A DNA stretch of 64,000 nt from VXYL01 sp965116935 (lineage in GTDB: Bacteria > Pseudomonadota > Gammaproteobacteria > Pseudomonadales > Azotimanducaceae). The stretch lies in the NCBI GenBank assembly GCA_965116935.1, contig OZ220737.1:620001-684000 (forward strand), written 5' to 3'. Positions 53,908 through 62,727 of this stretch are shown one piece after another (the stretch's first letter is position 1; the number at the start of each line of letters is the position of its first letter). The position numbers and the translations under genes were made by a program. The notes under the pieces were generated by a model. That model worked only from the letters and a program-made list of their open reading frames with translations, did not search any database and was not told where the DNA came from.

Positions 53908-54501
53908 ATGCAGCCGCGAGGCTCGACCCTGGCCGCGTTCGTCTTGGTGGCGCTGGCGTTCCGGCTTGCGCCCTATGTCCTGCACGCGATCGGTGTCCCG
54001 ATTGACCCCGCGAGCACCGCCTATCCCTGGAACTTCTCCCCGGTGCTGCCGCTGTGTGTGTTTGGCGCCGCCTGCTATGCGACAGGGCGTGCCGCCTATC
54101 TCGTGCCGCTCGCGATTTACCTCGCCGGCGACCTCGGCATCTGGCTGCTGACTGGCCGTGCCGACTGGGCCTTCTACGCCGGGCAGCCGGTGCTGTATCT
54201 CTCGGTCGCGCTGGTCGTGACGTGCGGTTTCGTGCTGCGTCGGCAGCGGAGTTGGCCGCGCATCGCCGCCACGGGACTCGCCTCCGCCGTCGTCTTCTTC
54301 GGGGTCTCCAACTTCGGCGTGTGGGCCTTCGGCGATGGCATCCGCTACCCGCACAACGCAGCGGGCCTGGCTGATTGCTATGTGCAGGCGATCCCGTTCT
54401 TCCGCAACACGCTAATCAGCATGGCGCTGTTCCTGCCGCTGCTCTTCAGCCGGGTGACGCTTCGGCGGCAGGCGCAGCCACAGCCGGCTCTCTCCCAATG
54501 A
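53908..54501 (+). CDS. DUF6580-family membrane protein (putative ECF-type substrate binder)
   Basis: 197 residues, about six helices. STLAAFVLVALAFRLAPYVL, YPWNFSPVLPLCVFGAACYA and FFGVSNFGVWAFGDG are the recognisable parts of DUF6580, which looks like an energy-coupling-factor S component. It lies 38 bases before a BtuF-type gene, so a role in cobalamin or cobinamide uptake is likely but unproven. No ATPase gene is near. Strong AAAGCGAGGTG upstream serves as ribosome site. Confidence 0.65.
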   Translation: MQPRGSTLAAFVLVALAFRLAPYVLHAIGVPIDPASTAYPWNFSPVLPLCVFGAACYATGRAAYLVPLAIYLAGDLGIWLLTGRADWAFYAGQPVLYLSVALVVTCGFVLRRQRSWPRIAATGLASAVVFFGVSNFGVWAFGDGIRYPHNAAGLADCYVQAIPFFRNTLISMALFLPLLFSRVTLRRQAQPQPALSQ

Positions 54502-54539
54502 CGCGACCGGAGCCATCGTTGTAGCGGCAGGCTCCTTCG

Positions 54540-55475
54540 ATGGCGGACACCCGCATCGTGTCGCTCATAGCGAGCGCAACCGAGATCGTCGCCGCACTCG
54601 GCTTCGAGGCCGAGCTCGTCGGCCGCTCCCACGAATGCGACTTCCCGCCCGGGGTGGAGCGTCTGCCGGCCTGTTCTTCCTCCAAGGTCGATGCGAGCGG
54701 GGCGAGCCGGCAGATCGATGCCGAGGTTCGCAGCCTGGCCGCCGAGGCGCTCTCCGTGTATCAGGTGGACCCGGCGCTGCTCGACCGCCTGGCGCCAACG
54801 CACATCATCACGCAGACGCAATGCGAGGTCTGCGCGGTGAGCCTGTCGGACGTGGAGCGCGCGGTGCGGGAGTTGGTGCATTCGCGTCCCCACGTCGTCT
54901 CGCTGGAGCCTATGGCCCTTGGCGACGTCTGGCGCGACATCCGCACCGTCGCGGCCGCTCTCGGCGCCGCCGAGCGCGGGAACCGGCTGGTGGACACGCT
55001 GACCGCCAGACTCGACGCGGTGCGCGCGCGTACGGAGGCTCTGGGGAAGCGCCCCGTCATTGCCTGCGTCGAGTGGATCGACCCGCTCATGCATGCGGAG
55101 AACTGGATACCCGAGCTGGTGCGGATCGCTGGGGGGACGATCATGATCGGCGAGCCCGGCCGCCATTCCGGCTATTTCTGCATCGACGAACTGGTGCGCC
55201 GCGACCCAGACCTGATCGCCATCATGCCCTGCGGGTTCGACATCGAGCGGTCGCGCAAGGAGATGCCGCCCCTCGCAACGCACCCCGACTGGGCACGACT
55301 GTCGGCCGTCCGCGCCGGGCGCGTCTATGTGACCGACGGCAACCAGTACTTCAATCGGCCTGGTCCGCGCCTCGTGGAGTCGGCGGAGATCCTGGCCGAA
55401 CTGCTCCATCCGGGAGCGGTCGATTTCGGCCATCGCGGGACTGGATGGGTGCCGTGGTGCGACGCACGCGACTGA
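54540..55475 (+). CDS. BtuF-like cobalamin-binding protein without signal peptide
   Basis: 311 residues. RIVSLIASATEIVAALGFEA and LVGRSHECDFPPGVERLPAC (Cys) open the periplasmic-binding fold; ITQTQCEVCAVS and SLEPMALGDVWRDIRTVAAA continue; the long helix and RAGRVYVTDGNQYFNRPGPR end it. Normal BtuF has an N-terminal signal; here the domain starts at residue 5, so the protein seems cytosolic. It is probably part of a B12-trafficking pair with DUF6580. No cobalamin riboswitch was found in the gaps before either gene. Confidence 0.75.
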   Translation: MADTRIVSLIASATEIVAALGFEAELVGRSHECDFPPGVERLPACSSSKVDASGASRQIDAEVRSLAAEALSVYQVDPALLDRLAPTHIITQTQCEVCAVSLSDVERAVRELVHSRPHVVSLEPMALGDVWRDIRTVAAALGAAERGNRLVDTLTARLDAVRARTEALGKRPVIACVEWIDPLMHAENWIPELVRIAGGTIMIGEPGRHSGYFCIDELVRRDPDLIAIMPCGFDIERSRKEMPPLATHPDWARLSAVRAGRVYVTDGNQYFNRPGPRLVESAEILAELLHPGAVDFGHRGTGWVPWCDARD

Positions 55476-55709
55476 CCCTCTAGCCCGCATTTCTCACCAG
55501 GCCTCGTAGCGAGGGCGACGAGGCGCCGCTGTGGCTGCGGGCGCGGAGCGGAAGACGGCGAAGGCATAGCTGCGCACTATGTCGAGCCGGCTGGAGCGAA
55601 CCTGTCCGAAGGACAGGCGAGCACTTGCGCAGCCACAGCGAGTGCATCGTCGTCCGCAAACGAGGGCTGGTGAGAAATGCGGGCTAGGGAAGGCTGCCCT
55701 TGCTCCGAC

Positions 55710-56156
55710 TCAGCGGGGTTCCATGCGGAACACGGCGGTGGGGCTCGCGGGGTCGCGGCCGATGGCGGTGAGGATTCGGGCTCGTTCCGGGGGGTCCGTG
55801 ATGCGGATGGCGTGGCGGCGGTAGATTTCGCCGTCGATCTTGAGGCGGACGCGGTTATCGCGGGCGACGTTGGCGGGCCAGCGCTTGCCGTCACAGCGGG
55901 CGCAGGGGACGTAGAGGTTGCCGTCCGCGACCCAGGATGTGGTCGTGACGGAGTGGCGGATGCCATAGGTAGTGCGCGTCTCCACGGCGATTTGGCGGCG
56001 GCCGTAGTCGGTCCAAGTCGGGTCTTGGTCCGCCGCCAGTTGGCCACCGAGGCGGGTTCCGGCGATGCGGCCCATCGGATCGATGGGCGCCGAGAGGAGC
56101 ACTAGCACGGCGACGACAAGGACACCGGCAATCCATGCGGCAAGTCTTGCGATCAC
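55710..56156 (-). CDS. Membrane-anchored DUF2255-like protein
   Basis: 148 residues: one N-terminal helix (LAAWIAGVLVVAVLVLLSAP), then a small domain with TTSWVADGNLYVPCARCDGK and RVRLKIDGEIYRRHAIRI, which looks like a flavin/deazaflavin split-barrel relative. Two Cys (C-A-R-C). It lies 24 bases downstream of the LLM oxidoreductase gene on the same strand and may act with it. Family assignment is tentative. Confidence 0.5.
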   Translation of the reverse strand: MIARLAAWIAGVLVVAVLVLLSAPIDPMGRIAGTRLGGQLAADQDPTWTDYGRRQIAVETRTTYGIRHSVTTTSWVADGNLYVPCARCDGKRWPANVARDNRVRLKIDGEIYRRHAIRITDPPERARILTAIGRDPASPTAVFRMEPR

Positions 56157-56180
56157 GGCACCCTCCTCGACGTTGCTGCC

Positions 56181-57260
56181 TCAGTAGCGGTCGATGATCT
56201 CACGGCGAAACCGCGCGAGGTTGTCGCGGGCGATGGCCATCGGCGGCAATAGCACCACCTCCTTGAGGCCGTTCGCTTCCTTCTCGCGCAGCATGTCGAG
56301 GATCTGCTCCGGCGTGCCGACGAGGGCACCGCTGGCGCGGATCATCGCCGGCGTCACAAAGCGACGCTCCTCGGCTGGCAGGTAGGTGCAATGGCCGCGG
56401 TGGACGAGTTGGCCGGCTGCCTCGCGGGGTACGTTGAAGCCCGCCACATAGTCGCGGTATTGCTCCCACACGCCGCGGATATCGTCGCCGATGAAGTCCT
56501 CGTTGCCGCGTAGCTGCACCGCCTCCCACAGCCCGTGCAGGCGGCTCGACACCATCGAGCCGCACTCGTCGATGACCCGGTCTGAGTCGAGCCCCTCGCC
56601 CGGCTCGAGAATGCAGGCGAAGGTGAGCTCGGCGGTGTGCATGGCGTCCGCATCGCGGCCCGCTTCCTCGGCGCCCAGCCGCACCCTTGCCATGCTGGCG
56701 CGGAATGCGTCCGCCGACTCCGCGCCGCCGGAGATGCGTCCGTCGCCATAGGTTCCGGCCGCCTTGAGCGCTAGCGGGCCATTCGCCGCGACATACATCG
56801 GGATGCGGTGCTCGGTGTCGATGAAGCCAAGTTCCTTGTGGATGATCTCGATGGTGCGGGTTTCGCCGTTCAGGGTGAACTCCACCTCCTCGCCGTCGAG
56901 CAGGGCGCGCACCACGCGCAGGTACTCACGGAACGGCGGCGCCTTCATGGGATTGAAGTTCATCACCCGCATGGCGGTGTGGCCGGTGCCGATGCCGAGG
57001 AAGACGCGCCCCGGCGCGATGCGGTTGATGGAGGCGATGGAGTGCGCGGTAACCGGCGCGATGCGGGTACCGGCGATGGCGACGCCGGTGCCGAGGCGGA
57101 TGGTGGAGGTGTGGTGCGCGGCCAAGGCCAGCGTCGCGTAGCAATCCGACCAGATCATCTGCGAGTCTGGCACCCAGCCGTGGTCGAAGCCCTCGTTCTC
57201 GGCGTGAACCAAGAGCTGCCAGTCGTTGATGTTGGTGGCGACACAGACGCCGAACTTCAT
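56181..57260 (-). CDS. LLM-class flavin-dependent oxidoreductase (F420/FMN type)
   Basis: 359 residues, luciferase-like TIM barrel. MKFGVCVATNINDWQLLVHA, GFDHGWVPDSQMIWSDCYAT, RLGTGVAIAGTRIAPVTAHS, GRVFLGIGTGHTAMRVM and PMYVAANGPLALKAAG are the standard strands. Oxidises or reduces a small molecule with flavin or F420; which cofactor is unknown. Preceded by its own CTCCTCC-type (GGAGGAG) site. The downstream DUF2255-like gene is probably co-transcribed. Confidence 0.82.
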   Translation of the reverse strand: MKFGVCVATNINDWQLLVHAENEGFDHGWVPDSQMIWSDCYATLALAAHHTSTIRLGTGVAIAGTRIAPVTAHSIASINRIAPGRVFLGIGTGHTAMRVMNFNPMKAPPFREYLRVVRALLDGEEVEFTLNGETRTIEIIHKELGFIDTEHRIPMYVAANGPLALKAAGTYGDGRISGGAESADAFRASMARVRLGAEEAGRDADAMHTAELTFACILEPGEGLDSDRVIDECGSMVSSRLHGLWEAVQLRGNEDFIGDDIRGVWEQYRDYVAGFNVPREAAGQLVHRGHCTYLPAEERRFVTPAMIRASGALVGTPEQILDMLREKEANGLKEVVLLPPMAIARDNLARFRREIIDRY

Positions 57261-57424
57261 AGCTCCTCCCCTTGCTGCGCTCCGACAACGCCGTGCGTGC
57301 GCGAGTGTAACGAACGGAGCAACCCGTGCGAGTTGCCGCCGGCGCGCGCCCGCATCCGCGATGGTGCTTCGATGCCAAATGGGCTAGGGGGTTGCGCCGT
57401 AGGCGGCCCACCGGTCTGCCGGAC

Positions 57425-57501
57425 AGGGGCGACGCATGCGTCGCCCCTACAGAAGGGTGTCGGTCAAGCCGCGGGCCGTAGGGGCGACGCATGCGTCGCC
57501 C
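57425..57501. repeat. Two copies of a 22-24 bp palindrome
   Basis: ggggcgacgcatgcgtcgcccc at 57426-57447 and again at 57481-57500 (one end shorter), 31 bases apart. The palindrome gtaggggcgacgcatgcgtc-type is common in intergenic DNA of many bacteria. Confidence 0.7.
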
Positions 57502-57521
57502 TTCTCGGGTGGCCATCCTCA

Positions 57522-57572
57522 GGCGCTAGCGCGCCCTTGCGGGCGCGTCGGCAGTTCGCTACGCGAACTGCT
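57522..57572 (-). repeat. Double-hairpin dispersed repeat (reverse)
   Basis: gcgcgcccttgcgggcgcg and gcagttcgctacgcgaactg form the two stems; it precedes the end of the GMC gene. Confidence 0.65.
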
Positions 57573-57605
57573 GGCCTCCGGGTTCGCTTGCGCTCACCCC
57601 TCCGG

Positions 57606-59249
57606 CTAGGAGCCAGCGCCGTTTTCTACGGCGCAGCCTCCTAGGATCATGTCGGCGGCGCGTTCGGCGACCATGATGGTCGGGGCGTTGAGATTGCCGT
57701 TGGTGATCGTGGGAAACACCGAAGAGTCGACCACCCGGAGCGCAGCCAAACCGCGCACGCGACATTGCGGGTCCACCACCGCGTCGTCGTCCTCGGCCGC
57801 ACCCATCCGGCAGGCGCCGCAGGGGTGGTAGGCGCTTTCGGCGTTGGCGCGGACCCAGCCGTCGATCTCGGCATCGCTCGTGACGGTCGCGCCCGGTTGC
57901 AGTTCCTCGTCCCGGTAGGCGGCGAGCGCCGGCTGCGCTAGGACCCGGCGCGTCAGGCGAATGCAATCGCGCCACAGGCGCACATCCCGCTCGTCGGTGA
58001 GGTATCGGAAGCGGATGCGGGGGGCGTCCTCCGGCCGCGCCGACACGATCGCCACGCGGCCTCGGCTGAAGGGCTTGTTCGCCCCCAAATGCACCTGAAA
58101 TCCATGACCACGCAGCGCCTGGCGACCGTCGTAGCGCACCGCGGCGGGCAGAAAGTGCATCTGCACATCCGGCCACTCGACGGCGCTGGAGGAACGCACG
58201 AATGCGCCGGCCTCGAAATGATTGGTGCTGCCGAGTCCGCCGGTGCCGAGGGCCCAGCGCAAGCCGATCCACGCCTTGCCGAGTGCGTTAAGCCGGCCGT
58301 TCAGCGTGATGGGTTGGCGGCAGCGATACTGGCAATAGACCTCGAGGTGATCCTGCAGGTTCTCGCCAACGCCCGGCAGTTCGTGACGCAATGCAACGCC
58401 GGCATCTTCAAGGACATCGGCGGGGCCGATGCCCGAGCGTTGCAGGAGCGCTGGCGAGCCAATGGCGCCGGCCGCGACGATGACCTCCCGCTTCGCCAAC
58501 GCCTCGACGGAGCGACCGCCGCGCCGAAATGTGACGCCCGCGGCCGTCTTGCCGTCGAGCAGCAAACGGTCCGCCAGCGCATTCGTGACCACTTCCAGGT
58601 TCGTCCGCCGCGCCGCCGGTCGCAGATAGGCGCGCGCCGCCGAAGCGCGCACGCCGCCGTCCACGGTCATCTGCAACGCGCCGAAGCCTTCCTGGGAACG
58701 GCCGTTGCAATCGTCCGTGTGCGGATAGCCAGCCTGCAAACCGGCCTCGACGAAGGCGCCGTAGAGGGGGTTGCGCTCGCGTTGGCTGCCGAGCGTCGTT
58801 CGCAGCGGGCCGTCGCCGCCACGATAGTCATCGGCGCCGCCCTGCCATGTCTCGGCGCGGCGGAAATAGGGCAGGCAGTTGCCGTAGTTCCAGCCGGCTG
58901 CGCCGAGCGCTTCCCACTGGTCGAAGTCGCGCCGGTGCCCGCGCACATACACCATGCCGTTGATGGACGACGAGCCGCCAAGCACCTTGCCGCGCGGGCA
59001 ATCGAGCCGCCGGCCGTCGAGCCCCGGCTCCGGCTCGGTGACATACCCCCAGTTGCTGCGCCGCCGCTGCATCGCTTCCGCGAAGGCGGCCGGCATTCGC
59101 AAGAGCACGCTGCGGTCCTGACCGCCAGCTTCGATCAGCAGCACGTGCAGGGAGCCAGACGCCGAGAGTCGGTTCGCCAGCACGCAGCCAGCGGAACCGG
59201 CGCCAACGATGATGTAGTCATAGCGGCGCGTTGCCACTTGCTCGTGCAT
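57606..59249 (-). CDS. GMC-family oxidoreductase (choline-dehydrogenase-like)
   Basis: 547 residues. FAD-binding YDYIIVGAGSAGCVLANRLS (about 10-29), GGSSSINGMVYVRGHRRDFD (GMC signature 1), IVAAGAIGSPALLQRSGIGP (signature 2), and the catalytic His/Asn in SAYHPCGACRMG and NGNLNAPTIMVAERAA. It oxidises an alcohol or choline-like compound to the aldehyde, with reduced FAD passed to a quinone or O2. It faces the amidase gene head to head over a 210-bp repeat-bearing gap. Confidence 0.87.
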   Translation of the reverse strand: MHEQVATRRYDYIIVGAGSAGCVLANRLSASGSLHVLLIEAGGQDRSVLLRMPAAFAEAMQRRRSNWGYVTEPEPGLDGRRLDCPRGKVLGGSSSINGMVYVRGHRRDFDQWEALGAAGWNYGNCLPYFRRAETWQGGADDYRGGDGPLRTTLGSQRERNPLYGAFVEAGLQAGYPHTDDCNGRSQEGFGALQMTVDGGVRASAARAYLRPAARRTNLEVVTNALADRLLLDGKTAAGVTFRRGGRSVEALAKREVIVAAGAIGSPALLQRSGIGPADVLEDAGVALRHELPGVGENLQDHLEVYCQYRCRQPITLNGRLNALGKAWIGLRWALGTGGLGSTNHFEAGAFVRSSSAVEWPDVQMHFLPAAVRYDGRQALRGHGFQVHLGANKPFSRGRVAIVSARPEDAPRIRFRYLTDERDVRLWRDCIRLTRRVLAQPALAAYRDEELQPGATVTSDAEIDGWVRANAESAYHPCGACRMGAAEDDDAVVDPQCRVRGLAALRVVDSSVFPTITNGNLNAPTIMVAERAADMILGGCAVENGAGS

Positions 59250-59365
59250 CTCGCGTTGTGTCCTTGGGCACTCTGCCGTTGAAAGCGCCTTGAGGAACGG
59301 CGACGGGGATTGTAGGCGCGCATGGGATCAACGGCCCGACTCCACAGCAGTGGCCCGACTCCACC

Positions 59366-59407
59366 GCAGTTCGCGCAGCGAACGGCCAACGCGCCCGCAA
59401 GGGCGCG
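59366..59407 (+). repeat. Double-hairpin dispersed repeat
   Basis: gcagttcgcgcagcgaacgg and cgcgcccgcaagggcgcg, the consensus-like copy, upstream of the amidase gene. Before it, ggcccgactccac(a/c)gcag occurs twice in tandem. Confidence 0.7.
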
Positions 59408-59459
59408 CCGGCACACTGGTAGGCTAGCGTCTCTCGCATGTCGCCAAGGGAAGCCATCC

Positions 59460-60917
59460 ATGTCCGAGCAGCTTGCGTTCCGACCCGCCACCGAACTTGC
59501 CGAACTGCTGCGCCGCAAGGAAATCGGTTCGGCGGAACTCACGCGCCACTACATCGACCGCATCGAGCGCCATGACGGTGCCCTCAATGCCGTCGTGGTG
59601 CGAAGGTTCGAGCAGGCGCTCGAGGAGGCTGCGGCAGCGGACGCCGCCTTGGCTCGGGGCGAACGCCTCGGCCCCCTGCACGGAGTTCCCCTTACGATCA
59701 AGGAGTCCTATGTCATGGCCGGTACGCCGGCGACATGGGGCATCGAGGCACAGCGCGACAACGTCGCCGACGCCGACGGCCTCGTGGTGAGCCGCTTCCA
59801 GGCCGCCGGCGCCCACTTCCTCGGCAAGACCAATGTGCCCGTGGACCTTGCCGACGTGCAGAGCTACAACCCCATCTATGGCACCACCAACAATCCGTGG
59901 AACGTCGAACGCACGCCTGGCGGCTCGTCCGGCGGCAGTGCCGCGGCGGTGGCGGCGGGATTCAGCGCCCTAGAGGCAGGTTCCGACATCGGCGGCTCCA
60001 TCCGCACTCCGGCGCACTTCTGCGGCGTCTTCGGTCACAAGCCGACCTGGGGCATCGTGCCGATGTCCGGGCACGAAATCGTGCCGCACGTGCCGGACCC
60101 AGACCTCTCCGTCTGCGGCCCCCTCGCCCGCTCCGCCGAGGACCTGGCCGTTGCCCTCGACATCATGGCCGGGCCCACCGAGCGAGAGGCTACCGGCTGG
60201 CAGCTCGCCTTGCCGGAACCCGGCCTCAAGTCGCTGGCCGATCTTCGCGTCGCGGTTTGGCCCACCGACGACATCGCGCCGGTGAGCGCGGAAACCCAGG
60301 CGCGCGTTCAGATGGTGGCAGACACGCTGGCGCGCCTCGGTGCGACGGTATCGGACACGGCACGCCCCGATTTCGATGTTCGCAAGGCGCATCTGGTGTA
60401 CCAGAACCTGCTCACCGCGGTGATGTCGAGCGGCCAGCCGGCGGCGCAGATCGAGCGGATTCGCCAGCGCGTGGAGAAGCTCGACCCCGAGGACCAATCG
60501 CCCGACGCGGTTGCCGCTCGGGCCTCCGTGATGAGCCACCGCGACTGGATTCGCCACGACTTCCGCCGCGAACGCCTGCGCCGCGCCTGGGACGCCTTCT
60601 TCCGCGACTGGGACGTACTCATCTGCCCGCAATTCGCCGTGCCCGCCATCCCGCACGACCACGCCCCCTTCGCCGAGCGCAGCACCATCGTTGATGGCGA
60701 AGCACGGCCCTACATGGAGTCGATCTTCTGGTCGGGAGTCGTGATCGCTTCGTACCTGCCAAGCACCGCCCTGCCAACGGGCCCGTCCAACGACGGCCTT
60801 CCCATCGGCATCCAGGTGGTCAGCGCCCCATATCGCGACCGCAAAACCATCGAGTGTGCCCGCCAAATCGCCCAGGAAATCGGCGGCTTTGTTCCGCCAC
60901 CAGCCCTGGCGGGGTAA
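59460..60917 (+). CDS. Amidase-signature enzyme
   Basis: 485 residues. Ser-cisSer-Lys triad: Lys81 in LHGVPLTIKESYV, Ser pair in RTPGGSSGGSAAAV (about 156), nucleophile Ser180 in EAGSDIGGSIRTPA. HFCGVFGHKPTWGIVPMSGH follows. It hydrolyses an amide, such as a carboxamide or N-acyl compound; the substrate is unknown. Not a GatA: the GatA-specific tail is absent and no gatBC lie nearby. The chosen ATG gives MSEQLAFRPATEL; upstream codons come from the repeat. Confidence 0.87.
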   Translation: MSEQLAFRPATELAELLRRKEIGSAELTRHYIDRIERHDGALNAVVVRRFEQALEEAAAADAALARGERLGPLHGVPLTIKESYVMAGTPATWGIEAQRDNVADADGLVVSRFQAAGAHFLGKTNVPVDLADVQSYNPIYGTTNNPWNVERTPGGSSGGSAAAVAAGFSALEAGSDIGGSIRTPAHFCGVFGHKPTWGIVPMSGHEIVPHVPDPDLSVCGPLARSAEDLAVALDIMAGPTEREATGWQLALPEPGLKSLADLRVAVWPTDDIAPVSAETQARVQMVADTLARLGATVSDTARPDFDVRKAHLVYQNLLTAVMSSGQPAAQIERIRQRVEKLDPEDQSPDAVAARASVMSHRDWIRHDFRRERLRRAWDAFFRDWDVLICPQFAVPAIPHDHAPFAERSTIVDGEARPYMESIFWSGVVIASYLPSTALPTGPSNDGLPIGIQVVSAPYRDRKTIECARQIAQEIGGFVPPPALAG

Positions 60918-60997
60918 GGCGGTGTCCCTTGGAGGCGGGGACGAGACGCCCTCGCACCGAGGCTTCGCGTCACGCCGCCGCGTCGTTGTCGCTCCCT

Positions 60998-61396
60998 TTA
61001 GCCGGGACCGACGCGGACACGAAGCCAGGCAGCGAGCTCATCTTCACCAATGCGTCCTGCCGCGACACCGTCCATCGTGCGTACGGCATCTATCGGATCA
61101 AAGTCTAGGCCGTACCCATTGTCGGCCAGAAACAAGCGAGCGATCACCCAAGCCGTGCGCTTGTTGCCGTCCGCGAAGCCGTGGTTCTTCGCGATGCCAT
61201 AGGCATAGGCCGCTGCGAGCGACGCCGCGTCGGGGTCGCCGTAGGCTGCGAGGTTCAGCGGACGCGCCAAAGCAGACTCGATTGCGCCATCGTCGCCGAT
61301 GCCGTCGAGCCCTCCATGCTCGGAGATCTGGCGGTCGTGCACTGCCACAACCACATTGAAGGAAACCCAACGCCAAGGTGCCTGCCTCGCGCTCAC
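60998..61396 (-). CDS. Fic/Doc-type toxin
   Basis: 132 residues. VHDRQISEHGGLDGIGDDGA then the Fic core AKNHGFADGNKRTAWVIARL (about 69-88): H-x-F-x-D-G-N-K-R, as in Doc, which phosphorylates EF-Tu, or in AMP-transferring Fic proteins. The length fits Doc. Its ATG overlaps the antitoxin stop (61393-61396). All core residues are intact. Confidence 0.87.
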   Translation of the reverse strand: MSARQAPWRWVSFNVVVAVHDRQISEHGGLDGIGDDGAIESALARPLNLAAYGDPDAASLAAAYAYGIAKNHGFADGNKRTAWVIARLFLADNGYGLDFDPIDAVRTMDGVAAGRIGEDELAAWLRVRVGPG

Positions 61397-61620
61397 CTAG
61401 CCAATGCCCGGAGAACCTCCCGGTCGTCATGCATGATGTCTTCCGCGATCGCCATCTGCCGCGCGAACTCGGGGTCGTACGGAGTGAGCCGATAGCCGCC
61501 ACCGGGAGCCTCAGTCAAGTGGAGGACATCGCCTTTCCTTACCCGAAGCCGCGCCAGCGCCTCCTTCGTGAGGATGATCCCCGAGGACGCGCCGACCGTC
61601 GTCACCTTGAATGAGAGCAC
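61393..61620 (-). CDS. AbrB/MazE-type antitoxin paired with Fic
   Basis: 75 residues. SFKVTTVGASSGIILTKEAL, LRVRKGDVLHLTEAPGGGYR is the swapped-hairpin AbrB DNA-binding fold. It precedes and overlaps the Fic/Doc gene, so it is the antitoxin and probable repressor. The classic Doc partner is Phd, not AbrB, so this is a less common pairing. Confidence 0.8.
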   Translation of the reverse strand: MLSFKVTTVGASSGIILTKEALARLRVRKGDVLHLTEAPGGGYRLTPYDPEFARQMAIAEDIMHDDREVLRALAR

Positions 61621-62016
61621 TTGATCACCTCCGTCCTATGTAATGTCGATTATATGTTGGCCTCGGCCAGGACGCCACGCCGTGCGCAGGTTCAGCTCAT
61701 CGGACCGCCTCCCGCCGTGCGGAGCGAAGCTATCGGCACGTCGCAGCACGGAGCCACTCACGGGACGGGACAAGCCCGGACCCGTACACTTGTGTCTGCG
61801 TGCCCGTTCCAAGACTCGACCAGAAAGCGTCTCCCGAACTCAACTGCTCGGTTTTTTGCATGCCATTGCGGTACAAATCTTCACTCTCACGGATGATCAG
61901 ACGCTCTCAGGTGCCACCGCGGAATCTCGCTTTTTTGGTGGGAACCTTGGTTTCCGTACCGTTCTGCGCTAGAGCGCCTTGCCAACCTGCACGGCGCAGC
62001 CACAGACGGACACAAA
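61621..62016. other. Intergenic region before the integrase relic
   Basis: No gene. The last 20-30 bases (gcgcagccacagacggacac) match the DNA upstream of the other integrase relic near 33628, so the inverted duplication begins here. The rest shows nothing recognisable. Confidence 0.5.
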
Positions 62017-62727
62017 TGCCGCGTATCGTCAGAAAGCAGCTCGCTGCCGCCGCCGTCCGCGCCGCCGGGCCAGGCCGCCACACCGACGGCAACGGATTGA
62101 TGCTCTACGTCAAGCAGTTCGGGGCGCGCTCATGGGTGCAGCGCCTGCGCCTGTTCGGCGAGCGCTTCGACCTGGGCCTCGGCTCCGCCGACCGGGATGG
62201 CGCGGTGCGCTCGAAGCCGTCACCAAGGCCCAGCACGCCGTTCCCGTCACCCGTCTGGCGTTCCGGTTCATGGTGCTGACGGCGGCGCGCGGCATGGAAG
62301 TACGCCGCATGGAATGGCCCGACGTGGATCTCGACACCGCGACCTGGAACCGTCCCCCGGACAAGATGAAGGCCGACAGGGCGCACCGCGTGCCGCTGTC
62401 GCGGCAGGCGCTCGATGTCCTCGAAGCGGCGCGCGGCTTCGGGGCGTAACCGGGCTGGTGTTTCCGGCGAAGGGCCGGCGGAGCCGGATGCTGCCGGACA
62501 ACGCGATCCGCCGGCTCGTGACGCGGGTCTGCGACGGTGCGACGGCGCACGGTTTACGCTCCAGCTTCCGCGACTGGGCCGGCGAGACCGGCGTGGAGCG
62601 CGAAGTCGCCGAGCTCTGCCTCGCGCACGTCGTCGGCGACTCGGACGAGCGAGCCTATGCGCGCAGCGACCTGCTGGAACGCCGCCGCCCGGTCATGCAG
62701 CGATGGGGGGACCACGTCGCGCCCTGA
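62017..62727 (+). pseudogene. Broken P4-type tyrosine integrase (DUF4102), inverted partner of 32582-33628
   Basis: Starts PRIVRKQLAAAAVRAAGPGR, HTDGNGLMLYVKQFGARSWV (DUF4102). After ADRDGAV about 360 bp of the N-terminal core are missing. The catalytic domain continues in another frame: FMVLTAARGMEVRRMEWPDV (Arg I), KADRAHRVPLSRQAL; a second frameshift near 62448 leads to DGATAHGLRSSFRDWA, CLAHVVGDSDERAYARSDLL. It keeps exactly the Arg I segment that the 33-kb copy has lost. No functional enzyme can come from either copy. Confidence 0.85.

Noticed and set aside
53815..54539. Cobalamin riboswitch before the DUF6580/BtuF pair
   Set aside because: The gaps (93 and 38 bases) are too short, and no B12-box-like sequence is seen.
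59460..60917. GatA subunit of the tRNA amidotransferase
   Set aside because: No gatB or gatC nearby, and the sequence after the triad lacks the GatA pattern; it is a general amidase.
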